Shown here: piece by piece, positions 1-6,437 of the stretch
Position numbering within the stretch: position 1 is the first letter of the stretch
How the letters are laid out: the number at the start of each line of letters is the position of its first letter
Assembly: GCA_025449515.1 (NCBI GenBank)
Contig: JANWJI010000109.1
Span: 1 to 9,139 of the forward strand
Source: Nitrososphaeraceae archaeon
GTDB lineage: Archaea > Thermoproteota > Nitrososphaeria > Nitrososphaerales > Nitrososphaeraceae
Length of the DNA: 9,139 bases
Direction: 5' to 3'
The notes under the pieces: generated by a model
Told to the model about the DNA's origin: nothing
Databases searched by the model: none
Seen by the model: only the letters and a program-made list of their open reading frames with translations
Position numbers and translations under genes: made by a program

Positions 1-24
1 AAGCATGGAAACATAAATCTCTAG
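1..24 (+). CDS. pccB: Carboxyltransferase beta subunit of acetyl/propionyl-CoA carboxylase, last 7 codons (partial)
   Basis: Frame 1 from the first base reads KHGNINL followed by TAG at 22-24. Carboxyltransferase beta subunits of the PccB/MMDA family characteristically end in a K-[KR]-HGNIPL-type tail, so this is very probably the end of the pccB gene, the rest lying upstream of the window. The subunit would move the carboxyl group from carboxybiotin to acetyl-CoA or propionyl-CoA. Only four bases separate its stop from the biotin carboxylase start, which fits one operon. The call rests on seven residues plus the neighbouring genes. Confidence 0.7.
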   Translation, partial: KHGNINL

Positions 25-28
25 AAAT

Positions 29-1543
29 GTGGTTGGATTGGCAAAAAAAATCCAAAGTCTGTTAGTAGCCAATAGGGGTGAGATAGCCCTAAGAGTTATT
101 CGTGCATGTGGTGAGCTAGGCATCAAGTCGATAGCACTTTATTCGGACGAAGACACTAGATCTATTCATGTAAAGAGAGCAGATAAGGCATATTATCTGG
201 GACCACCTTCTCCTTCAGAAAGCTATCTTAACATTGACAAGATAATCGAGATTGCGACTAGGGTTGGTGCAGACGCTATTCATCCAGGCTACGGGTTCCT
301 CTCTGAAAATGAAAACTTTCCGGAATTATGTTCAAAAAACGGAATTATATTTATTGGCCCAAAGAAAAAAGCTATGGAAATTACAGGAGATAAAATGAAA
401 TGCAAGGCAGTAATGAAAAAGGCAGATATTCCATTTGTTCCCGGAAGCGATGGAATAGTCAATGATATGGAAGAGGCTGTTGATATAGCGGCTGCCGCTG
501 GCTATCCTGTACTATTAAAATCAGCCTTTGGAGGAGGAGGTCGAGGAATTAGACTTGCTAATGATGAAAAACAGTTGCGTCAAGAATTTGAGATGGCTGC
601 AGCAGAATCAAAAGCTGCATTCGGAAAGGCTGCTCTGTATGTTGAAAAGTATATGCAAAGGATTAGGCATATTGAGTATCAGTTAGTAAGAGACTCTCAC
701 GGTCAAGGTAGACATCTCTTCGAGAGGGAATGCTCCATTCAGAGAAGGCACCAAAAGCTAGTTGAGATGAGTCCTTCACCAGTGTTGGATCAAGAGACTA
801 GGAATAGAATCGGAGAAATAGCAGTGAGAGCTGCAGAAGCGGTTGATTACCTAAATGCAGGAACGGCTGAATTTCTACGAGATGAACAGGGAAATTTCTA
901 TTTCATTGAAATCAATTCTAGATTACAAGTTGAACATCCTGTCACTGAGCTAGTCACAGGTATAGATCTTGTAAAGCTCCAAATTTCGATTGCACAGGGC
1001 GAAACAATTCCTTTCAAGCAAGATGATTTGGGCTTACGTGGATGCGCGATTGAATGTAGAATTAATGCCGAGGATCCGTTTTTTGGCTTTACGCCTTCAG
1101 TAGGGACTGTACCTAGTTGTAATATACCCTATGGGCCAGGAATAAGAGTTGATACGTATCTATATCCTGGGTGCTCAGTATCAGGATACTATGATTCCCT
1201 AGTAGCAAAATTGATAGCATGGGGTAAAGATTTTGAAGAATCTCGAGTTCGCACTAAGAATGCTCTAAAGGAATTTACCGTTGAAGGGATTAATACTACT
1301 ATACCGCTGTTTAAGACTATAATGGATGAGGATAATTTCATAAAAGGAGAACTTTCAACTGATTATCTTGAAAGATTTAGTATATTAGATAGGATGAATC
1401 GTGACGCTGTAGAAAGCTCAAAACAAGATTTGATTCCAGCTGTTTCAGCCATACTGCTGAGGTCGGAATTTGTCAAAAAGAATCATTTATATCAACAAAG
1501 TACTAGTTCCAAACAGAGAACCGGCTGGCAAAGCAAAGGGTGA
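29..1543 (+). CDS. accC: Biotin carboxylase subunit of acetyl-CoA/propionyl-CoA carboxylase
   Basis: ATP-dependent carboxylation of biotin on the carrier protein, the first half-reaction of acetyl/propionyl-CoA carboxylase, in the cytoplasm. The 504-residue protein shows the full family order: N-terminal carboxylase domain (LLVANRGEIALRVIRAC, about 11-27; HPGYGFLSEN, 85-94), ATP-grasp domain with lysine 164 and glycine-rich loop GGGGRG (168-173), catalytic EINSRLQVEHPVTE (294-307, with Arg298 and Glu302 matching the E. coli catalytic Arg292/Glu296), and a C-terminal domain with CRINAEDP (343-350) and YDSLVAKLIAWG (388-399). The stretch after about 455 is a poorly conserved tail. The start is GTG at 29; a TTG at 38 is possible, and an in-frame stop at 14-16 excludes anything further upstream. 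No clear ribosome binding site is seen, so the start is uncertain by a few residues. It lies between pccB and accB, the usual order in Nitrososphaerota. Confidence 0.95.
   Translation: MVGLAKKIQSLLVANRGEIALRVIRACGELGIKSIALYSDEDTRSIHVKRADKAYYLGPPSPSESYLNIDKIIEIATRVGADAIHPGYGFLSENENFPELCSKNGIIFIGPKKKAMEITGDKMKCKAVMKKADIPFVPGSDGIVNDMEEAVDIAAAAGYPVLLKSAFGGGGRGIRLANDEKQLRQEFEMAAAESKAAFGKAALYVEKYMQRIRHIEYQLVRDSHGQGRHLFERECSIQRRHQKLVEMSPSPVLDQETRNRIGEIAVRAAEAVDYLNAGTAEFLRDEQGNFYFIEINSRLQVEHPVTELVTGIDLVKLQISIAQGETIPFKQDDLGLRGCAIECRINAEDPFFGFTPSVGTVPSCNIPYGPGIRVDTYLYPGCSVSGYYDSLVAKLIAWGKDFEESRVRTKNALKEFTVEGINTTIPLFKTIMDEDNFIKGELSTDYLERFSILDRMNRDAVESSKQDLIPAVSAILLRSEFVKKNHLYQQSTSSKQRTGWQSKG
1535..1543 (+). 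promoter_or_regulatory. Ribosome binding site that fixes the accB start
   Basis: AAAGGGTGA ends seven bases before the ATG at 1551 and contains GGTGA, which can pair with the archaeal 16S 3' end (anti-Shine-Dalgarno ...UCACCUCC). It overlaps the accC stop codon (TGA 1541-1543), suggesting translational coupling. It favours ATG 1551 over an in-frame upstream start at 1470 that would overlap accC by more than 70 bases. Confidence 0.6.
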
Positions 1544-1550
1544 ATCAATC

Positions 1551-2063
1551 ATGGATTTTGAGCTTGGTGGAACTAAGGAAATTGCAAACGGCGAATTAGT
1601 TAGATCTATTGGAGGTGGATTGATTCTCGTAAGGATCAATGACAAGGAGTATCAAATCAAACTATTAAAGTCAGGATCAGATTACTTCGAATTCATTCTA
1701 GATGATTCTTTTTATACTGCAAAGATTATTCAATCTGGAAGTTCAGAAGTAAGGTTATCTATTAATGGTCGTACGCATACGGTCAAGCAACATTCTAAAC
1801 TGACTGAGATACTTGAAAAATCCTTATCTTTGACTGCGAAAATAGGCGGAGAAAAGATACTAGTTAGTCAAATCCCGGGTCGGGTCGTCAATGTCCTTGC
1901 TGCAGTCAGAGCTGAGGTAAAGAAAGGGGATTCCATAGTTGTATTGGAATCAATGAAGATGCAGGTAGCTGTGAAGGCGCATAGGGACGGAATTGTAAAG
2001 GAGCTTAGGGTTAAGAAAGGAGCGACCGTTTCCAGAAATGATATCATTGCAGTAATCGAGTAG
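1551..2063 (+). CDS. accB: Biotin carboxyl carrier protein of acetyl/propionyl-CoA carboxylase
   Basis: Carries covalently bound biotin between the biotin carboxylase and the carboxyltransferase. At 170 residues it has a divergent N-terminal part (about 1-100, beta-rich, probably the subunit-docking region) and a C-terminal biotinyl/lipoyl hammerhead domain (about 103-170) beginning LVSQIPGRVVNVL. The biotin attachment motif is ESMKM with Lys136 as acceptor. The more common form is EAMKM, but Ala to Ser next to the Met is seen in real carriers. The target lysine lies 34 residues from the C-terminus, the normal spacing. ATG 1551 was chosen for the good ribosome binding site at 1535-1543 and because the longer form would overlap accC. 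It is the last gene of the carboxylase operon. No biotin protein ligase gene is in the window. Confidence 0.93.
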   Translation: MDFELGGTKEIANGELVRSIGGGLILVRINDKEYQIKLLKSGSDYFEFILDDSFYTAKIIQSGSSEVRLSINGRTHTVKQHSKLTEILEKSLSLTAKIGGEKILVSQIPGRVVNVLAAVRAEVKKGDSIVVLESMKMQVAVKAHRDGIVKELRVKKGATVSRNDIIAVIE

Positions 2064-2163
2064 ATAGATTGACAGACAGAGTTACGGCCATTCCAAAGGA
2101 TTGAGATTCTGATGATGAATTTTACTGTGATAGTGATTTAGATTGCAGTTCAGTTCAGTGGTT

Positions 2164-2215
2164 TTGCCATGACTGCCAATACTACTACTCCTTTGGCAAT
2201 CTAGTTGTTCTAGAT
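2164..2215 (+). terminator. Possible terminator hairpins after accB
   Basis: The 247-base gap between the convergent accB and peroxiredoxin genes holds two small inverted repeats. TGCCAA (2174-2179) pairs with TTGGCA (2193-2198) over a 13-base loop, with a competing half TTGCCA at 2164-2169. Immediately after, ATCTAG (2199-2204) pairs with CTAGAT (2210-2215) over the loop TTGTT. The sequence then becomes AT-rich but has no long T run. Archaeal termination mostly relies on T-rich tracts, so this is a weak prediction. No tRNA or convincing small gene is seen in the rest of 2064-2310. Confidence 0.25.
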
Positions 2216-2310
2216 AATTCTAATTGTATAATACCGATCGAAATAGAAATCCTTGGAAACAAAGCGACATTCGTAAATTAGGATTATGAATGGGATAATA
2301 GAGAGAGGGT

Positions 2311-2814
2311 TCACAAGGTTTTCAATATCTGTTTTATTTCATCATAGTTGGGTTCAATTAGTGGATTGTCAGATACCCATCTATACTGTATCTTCTGATC
2401 TTTATCCAAGATAAAAATAGATCTCTTTGCTGCATCATAGTCAGCTAGAGGACCTAGGTTTTTCATAACAATCCCGTACTTGTTAACTACTTGCCTTCTA
2501 TAATCGCTTAACAAAGGAAAATTAATGTGATGGTTTTGACCAAACATCTTATTGGCAAATGGGCCATCGACTGAAATTCCAATTACTTCTGATTCATATT
2601 TGCTTAGCTCGCCAAGGGAATCTCTAAAATTACACATTTCCCGAGTGCAAACAGGGGATTCTGCGGCAGGAAAAAAAGCCAATATCATCTTTTTCCCTTT
2701 ATAGTCACCAAGTCTATGGGTCTTCATATCGGTATCTGGCAGCTCAAAGTCAGGCGCCTGTTGGGATTTGTCTGGAACATTTGCATAGGTGTCCGTCATA
2801 GATCCGTTGGACAT
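2311..2814 (-). CDS. Peroxiredoxin (thiol peroxidase, BCP/AhpE-like)
   Basis: Reduces hydrogen peroxide or organic hydroperoxides through a cysteine thiol, in the cytoplasm. From ATG 2814 the protein is 167 residues with one thioredoxin-like AhpC/TSA domain: APDFELPD near residue 20, then FFPAAESPVCTREMCNFRD carrying the PxxxSxxC active site (Pro49, Ser53 in place of the usual Thr, peroxidatic Cys56). A second cysteine, Cys61, lies five residues on; this is the spacing of the resolving cysteine in BCP-type atypical 2-Cys enzymes. The conserved Arg131 is in AKRSIFILD. The reading frame can begin at TTG 2823, but ATG 2814 has GGAG just upstream; ATG 2799 is a third option. It lies 47 bases downstream of the cysteine desulfurase and probably shares its transcript. 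The electron donor cannot be told from the sequence. Confidence 0.9.
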   Translation of the reverse strand: MSNGSMTDTYANVPDKSQQAPDFELPDTDMKTHRLGDYKGKKMILAFFPAAESPVCTREMCNFRDSLGELSKYESEVIGISVDGPFANKMFGQNHHINFPLLSDYRRQVVNKYGIVMKNLGPLADYDAAKRSIFILDKDQKIQYRWVSDNPLIEPNYDEIKQILKTL

Positions 2815-2861
2815 TATCTCCAAGGTATGAAATCTAGAATAAGAATGTTGCCGGCGTATGG

Positions 2862-4076
2862 CTATAATTGATGGGTAATGGGTGAAAATTTTCTTAGTTC
2901 TTTGATAACTTGGGATAATATCATGGCGAATCGATCCATCTGCTGAATTGTATTCTGGGAACCTATACTTATCCTCAGTGAACCAGTTATTTCATCATAG
3001 GAAAATCCCATCGCCTTTAAGACATGGGAGGATTTCTGTTTTCTTGAGGAGCATGCAGATCCTGTAGAGGCTGCTATGCCATATTCATCTAGCTTCATAA
3101 CCAGATCCTCTCCATTTACCCCTGAAATTGTGAAATGAGCATTATTGGGAATCCTGTGAATTCGGGAACCATTATATCGTGCATCAGGAATATCTTTGAG
3201 AATTTTCTTGACCAAGTGGTTTCGTATTATTGAAATTTCACGTTCGTTATTGGCGATATTTAACAGATTGATTTCACATGCTTTGCCAAAGCCTACAATA
3301 CCATACACATTTTCTGTGCCTGATCGAAGTAACGCCTCTTGTCCTCCTCCAAGCAGCAGCGGATTTATCCTCACCCCGCGTCGCACATAAAGTGCACCAG
3401 CACCTTTTGGACCATTTATTTTATGTGATGAGATTGTAAGTAGATCGACCCCGAGGGCCTGCACGTTTATGGGGATCTTTCCTACACCTTGAGTAGCATC
3501 ACAATGGAATAAGATTTCTTTACTTGTCATGCGTAATATATTCGCAATCTCCTTCACGGGCTGGATAGTTCCAACTTCATTATTTACAAGCATGACACTT
3601 ACAAAAGCTGTCTTCGATCCTGAAAGATATTCTTTCAAATCATCAGCGTTAACAATCCCCTCATTTGATACTGGAAGGTAAGTGACTTCAAACCCATCTT
3701 TTTCTAGTTCTCTAAAAGGTTCCAATACAGACTCGTGCTCTATCTTGCTTGTAATTAAATGAGTCCTTTTCGAATCTCTTGATCGACATTCTGTTGCTGC
3801 CCCCTTTATAGCTAAATTGTTAGATTCTGTACCACCAGAAGTAAAGACTATTTCCTTATCTGATGCGCCAATTATTGATGCAACTCGTCTCCTTCCTAAT
3901 GAAATAGCACGTTTAGCATCAAATCCATGCTTATGGAGTGATGAGGGATTGCCATAATGTGTCCTAAGATAGGGCATCATTTCAAGGAATACCTCATTTA
4001 ATAAGGGAGTGGAAGCAGCATTATCCAAATAAATGGAATCAGTTTGGATAGTGGTAGTATTAGTATCAGCTGACAA
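2862..4076 (-). CDS. iscS: Cysteine desulfurase (NifS/IscS family, class I)
   Basis: PLP enzyme that removes sulfur from L-cysteine as a cysteine-bound persulfide for Fe-S clusters, tRNA thiolation or other thio-cofactors. The 404 residues show YLDNAASTP (17-25), the His114 motif KIEHES, Asp193 and Gln196 in CDATQ, the PLP lysine Lys219 in SSHK, the RSGTEN block (251-256), and catalytic Cys342 in STGSACSSRKQ on a long loop, which marks class I (IscS/NifS) rather than SufS. The C-terminus is complete. The start is TTG at 4076: an in-frame TAA four codons upstream and the absence of any ATG or GTG before the conserved YLDNAAS leave no other choice. It lies 88 bases after the larE stop (22 bases after the end of larE's in-frame continuation) on the same strand, so it may feed sulfur to LarE. 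No IscU-type scaffold gene is in the window. Confidence 0.94.
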   Translation of the reverse strand: MSADTNTTTIQTDSIYLDNAASTPLLNEVFLEMMPYLRTHYGNPSSLHKHGFDAKRAISLGRRRVASIIGASDKEIVFTSGGTESNNLAIKGAATECRSRDSKRTHLITSKIEHESVLEPFRELEKDGFEVTYLPVSNEGIVNADDLKEYLSGSKTAFVSVMLVNNEVGTIQPVKEIANILRMTSKEILFHCDATQGVGKIPINVQALGVDLLTISSHKINGPKGAGALYVRRGVRINPLLLGGGQEALLRSGTENVYGIVGFGKACEINLLNIANNEREISIIRNHLVKKILKDIPDARYNGSRIHRIPNNAHFTISGVNGEDLVMKLDEYGIAASTGSACSSRKQKSSHVLKAMGFSYDEITGSLRISIGSQNTIQQMDRFAMILSQVIKELRKFSPITHQL

Positions 4077-4098
4077 AGTATCGATTTACGATAATTAA

Positions 4099-4164
4099 TC
4101 ACTCTACTATAACAAGATTTCCTGTACGGTAGCCTCGAGCATCAATGCAGACATATCTGAAACC
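4099..4164 (-). other. larE: In-frame continuation of larE beyond its UGA stop
   Basis: Directly after the larE stop (TGA, plus-strand bases 4165-4167), the same frame runs 21 more sense codons to a second TGA at 4099-4101. It encodes GFRYVCIDARGYRTG followed by NLVIVE. This closely resembles the conserved LarE-family C-terminus, which in Lactobacillus plantarum LarE I recall as GYRYVTLDLGGFRSG. The coding match indicates that this segment was, or still is, part of the protein and is not spacer. A full-length product would be 269 residues counting the UGA position. Whether it is translated cannot be told from the sequence. Confidence 0.75.
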
Positions 4165-4908
4165 TCACATTCTGAGTTTGAGATCGAGCCTGGAAAGCTT
4201 GCTTGGGTCGAACAGTTTAGGAAGCTCATCTACACCGACTTCAATTCTAGCGATCTCACCGTGATCCCTGACCCTGACTTGTCTTACGCTGCATATCATC
4301 TTTACCGATTCTTCAGCCTTTTCAATCGTATCTAGTCTTTCAGCAGTAACTTCCACGCCTCTGGGTAGCCTGGATGCGAGGCAAGAATTTGATGGACGAT
4401 CGAAGACGGATAGCCCATAAGCCTTTGCGATTAACCGTATTCTTGCTTTGTCTAGCCCTACTTCCACCAATGGACTTTTGATACCATTTTCTGTAATTGC
4501 CTTTATACCTGGCCTGATATCATTTGCGTCATCCACCTGCGTTCCATCTGCAATAAGTCCTATTCCTACTTGTTGTCCATACGAGACTAGTTTTTTAGCT
4601 AGTTCACTGCGGCAGTAATAACACCTCAATTCGTCATTTTTCCTGAACAGAGGATTATCTAGCTCGTTATATTCGATTATTCTATGATCTATACCTATTT
4701 CCTTTGATACAAACTTTGCAGAGTCTAACTCGTTCTTAGCCAGTGTCTTGTAATTTGCCGTTATAGCTATAGCCTGATCATTCAAGGCGATTTTTGCCGC
4801 AAGGGCAACGACTGCACTATCAACACCCCCGGAGAGTGCGACGATAGCTCTATTACCATGTTCTACAAACCAACCCACAAGCCTATCCAAATCAGTAGTT
4901 GAAGTCAT
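4165..4908 (-). CDS. larE: LarE, NPN-cofactor sulfur transferase (PP-loop ATPase), C-terminus cut by an in-frame UGA
   Basis: LarE adenylates pyridinium-3,5-biscarboxylic acid mononucleotide and converts its carboxylates to thiocarboxylates, the second step of nickel-pincer nucleotide synthesis. The PP-loop SGGVDS is at 26-31, the DGTxxDDxxDIRPG block at 121-134, and VRVRDHGEIARIEV at 211-224, whose arginines 212 and 214 match the phosphate-binding arginines of L. plantarum LarE. Cysteines form CYYC (Cys96, Cys99) and SNSCLASR (Cys176). This three-cysteine pattern is the one linked to [4Fe-4S]-dependent LarE enzymes such as that of Thermotoga maritima, not the sacrificial single-cysteine type. 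The 247-residue frame stops at UGA while the family's last conserved block follows in frame (see 4099-4164). It starts seven bases after the larC stop, so the two form an operon. Confidence 0.92.
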   Translation of the reverse strand: MTSTTDLDRLVGWFVEHGNRAIVALSGGVDSAVVALAAKIALNDQAIAITANYKTLAKNELDSAKFVSKEIGIDHRIIEYNELDNPLFRKNDELRCYYCRSELAKKLVSYGQQVGIGLIADGTQVDDANDIRPGIKAITENGIKSPLVEVGLDKARIRLIAKAYGLSVFDRPSNSCLASRLPRGVEVTAERLDTIEKAEESVKMICSVRQVRVRDHGEIARIEVGVDELPKLFDPSKLSRLDLKLRM

Positions 4909-4915
4909 TTTGAAA

Positions 4916-6163
4916 CTACCCTATTCGTATTTTGGTAGCGACCTGAGAATTGACCTGTTCCATCACGATCCTCAGCGGAAGCCTAAGTCTAGATGAAATT
5001 GATTTAATGTCTTCGTATTCAGCTTTTGCGTTTATGATAGTATTATGAGAATCCTTGGCAACCTTTACTTGCACACTATAACTATTGTCGCCAATGGTTA
5101 TAGGAACAGTAATAATACTTCTAGGAAGAACAAACCGCATCTGTTCTTGAACCCGAATGCCCATAGTGCCTGTTTCTCTAAATATGAGGTCTAACACTGA
5201 ATTTAGCTGAGTATGATCGCATATAACTTTGACAATGTAATCGGGCCTGTTTTTCTTCGAAAGTCCCTGTACTATTGTGACATCTTTGACACTATATTCG
5301 GCTAGACGATCGATAAGATTGCCTATGATCTCGCCCGAGACATCGTCTAAATTTGTTTCTATCACCGATACCGAGTCTGTGCTGATTTCATTAGCAAGAT
5401 GGGATTTGCCCAATACCAATCTTAGGATGTTTGGAACCTGTTTCAGTGCCTTTCTGCCGGCTCCGTACCCGATTCTATCTGGAAGGAGATCAGGATAACG
5501 ACCAACGCTTTCGGCGGCGAGGTTTATGAGCATTGCGGCTCCAGTTGGCGTAGTTATCTCTTCATCAGCATGACCAGCCGTCAAAACGAAGGGTTTACCC
5601 TTAAAGATCTGTAATATTGCACTACTCGGATTGGGTACTGTCCCGTGTGAAAATTTTACTGTGCCTCCTCCAACCGCGACCTTTGTAGATATTATCCTAC
5701 AATCAAACAAGCCAAGGTCTTGCAATGCAGTGGCGCAACCAACGAGATCCACAAATGTGTCGATACTCGAGGTTTCATGCAAATTCACATTGTTGACACT
5801 GGCGCCATGCACCTCGGCCTCTGCCAAAAGTATAGACTTGAAGGATTCCAGTGCAAATGACTTTGCGGCTGGATCTAGATCCAGAGAGTCACAGCAAGAT
5901 GCCAATGACCTGTACATATCTATTCCCTTCCTTGTTCCTTTCTTTTCATCATATTCAACCTCGAACCTCGTGGCATTAAATCCGTTGAAGGACTTTTTTT
6001 TGAAATTTGCAGATATAATTTTGCTGCCGATAAGGAAGTCCTGACAGGCAAAAACAGCCTCCAGTATCTTTTTTTCCTGTGCCCCTGCATGGACAAGGGC
6101 AGAAAGCAACATGTCTCCAGAGATACCACTTATTTGAGAATCAATTATTGCAATGTCTCTCAT
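4916..6163 (-). CDS. larC: LarC, nickel insertase of NPN-cofactor synthesis
   Basis: CTP-dependent nickel insertion (cyclometallase) into the dithio-pyridinium nucleotide, the last step of NPN synthesis. The single 415-residue frame contains both halves of the family. The LarC1 part has ISGISGDM (11-18), NLHETSSIDTFVDLVG (127-142), FSHGTVPNPS (171-180), EITTPTGAAM (202-211) and RIGYGAGRK (230-238). The LarC2 part has ETNLDDVSGE (269-278), KKNRPDYIVKV (303-313), FRETGTMGIRV (328-338) and KAEYEDIKSIS (380-390). In L. plantarum the two halves are joined by programmed frameshifting; here they are fused without a shift. The His-rich linker seen in some LarC proteins is not evident. The ATG at 6163 has a TATA-like box about 27 bp upstream, suggesting leaderless transcription. 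It is the first gene of the larC-larE-desulfurase-peroxiredoxin run. Confidence 0.95.
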   Translation of the reverse strand: MRDIAIIDSQISGISGDMLLSALVHAGAQEKKILEAVFACQDFLIGSKIISANFKKKSFNGFNATRFEVEYDEKKGTRKGIDMYRSLASCCDSLDLDPAAKSFALESFKSILLAEAEVHGASVNNVNLHETSSIDTFVDLVGCATALQDLGLFDCRIISTKVAVGGGTVKFSHGTVPNPSSAILQIFKGKPFVLTAGHADEEITTPTGAAMLINLAAESVGRYPDLLPDRIGYGAGRKALKQVPNILRLVLGKSHLANEISTDSVSVIETNLDDVSGEIIGNLIDRLAEYSVKDVTIVQGLSKKNRPDYIVKVICDHTQLNSVLDLIFRETGTMGIRVQEQMRFVLPRSIITVPITIGDNSYSVQVKVAKDSHNTIINAKAEYEDIKSISSRLRLPLRIVMEQVNSQVATKIRIG

Positions 6164-6184
6164 AGCGTGACAAAATTAGACTAA

Positions 6185-6195
6185 TCTTTTTATCA
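6185..6195 (-). promoter_or_regulatory. TATA-box promoter of larC (leaderless)
   Basis: On the minus strand TGATAAAAAGA is centred about 27 bp upstream of the larC ATG, the distance expected between a TATA box and the transcription start when the mRNA begins at the start codon. No Shine-Dalgarno sequence precedes the ATG, which agrees with a leaderless message. Confidence 0.5.
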
Positions 6196-6215
6196 ATATA
6201 TTACTTGGGGCTATC

Positions 6216-6243
6216 GACATGACATTACATGACATTACATGAC
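6216..6243. repeat. Helically phased short repeat (ACATGAC x3, 10-bp period)
   Basis: The 10-mer GACATTACAT is repeated in tandem (6221-6240) with partial copies on both sides. This gives three ACATGAC copies at 6217, 6227 and 6237, each centred on the palindrome CATG and one helical turn apart. A 15-base quasi-palindrome, CCCTTTGCAATAGGG (6243-6257), abuts it. The array lies just upstream of the larC TATA box, where an activator could bind. The rest of the 274-base larC-mdh intergenic region shows no gene. Confidence 0.6.
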
Positions 6244-6404
6244 CCTTTGCAATAGGGTAATCGATATCCTTACAAAAGACAAATAATTGCAAATATACAT
6301 TTAGGACATGCCAAGATTCAGTTCATAATTTTCTTTAGCCACTGAAAATTAGATTTGTAAAACAGTCAGTCTTAACGTCCGTCCGTCTAGAACGAATATT
6401 GAAG

Positions 6405-6414
6405 ATTTATAAAT
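6405..6414 (+). promoter_or_regulatory. TATA-box promoter of mdh (leaderless)
   Basis: ATTTATAAAT is a strong archaeal TATA box preceded by the purine-rich GAAG, which could act as a BRE. Its centre is about 28 bp upstream of ATG 6438, predicting transcription starting at or next to that ATG. It lies inside the longer reading frame that begins at TTG 6399, which argues that the upstream TTG 6399 and ATG 6420 are not the real starts. Confidence 0.65.
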
Positions 6415-6437
6415 ATTTGATGATTGTCAACTTTTTA

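Noticed and set aside
1470..1550. Longer biotin carrier protein starting at 1470 and overlapping accC.
   Set aside because: A good ribosome binding site lies before ATG 1551, and the extra residues have no similarity to the family; the overlap would be unusually long.
2110..2170. Possible box C/D small RNA: ATGATGA (box C-like) in CTGATGATGAA near 2110-2120.
   Set aside because: No CTGA box D follows at a suitable distance and the C'/D' elements are poor; a lone box C match is expected by chance in AT-rich spacer.
4165..4167. Selenocysteine at the larE UGA.
   Set aside because: The position is not a conserved cysteine of LarE, no SECIS-like structure was recognised nearby, and selenocysteine use in archaea is known from methanogens and a few other lineages, not from the group suggested here. 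Kept only as a test under the main finding.
5631..6044. 137-codon plus-strand reading frame inside larC.
   Set aside because: It is antisense to a well-conserved gene, has no promoter or family resemblance, and is explained as a shadow of larC codon usage. The same holds for the plus-strand frames at 3196-3390 and 5277-5498 and the minus-strand frames inside mdh, larB and larC.
6376..6388. CGTC repeated three times upstream of mdh.
   Set aside because: Too short and simple to separate from chance; no palindromic or phased arrangement like the ACATGAC repeats.
6399..6437. Longer N-terminus for malate dehydrogenase from TTG 6399 or ATG 6420.
   Set aside because: The family begins at MTITIIGSG, and a strong TATA box lies inside the proposed extension at the right distance for initiation at ATG 6438.
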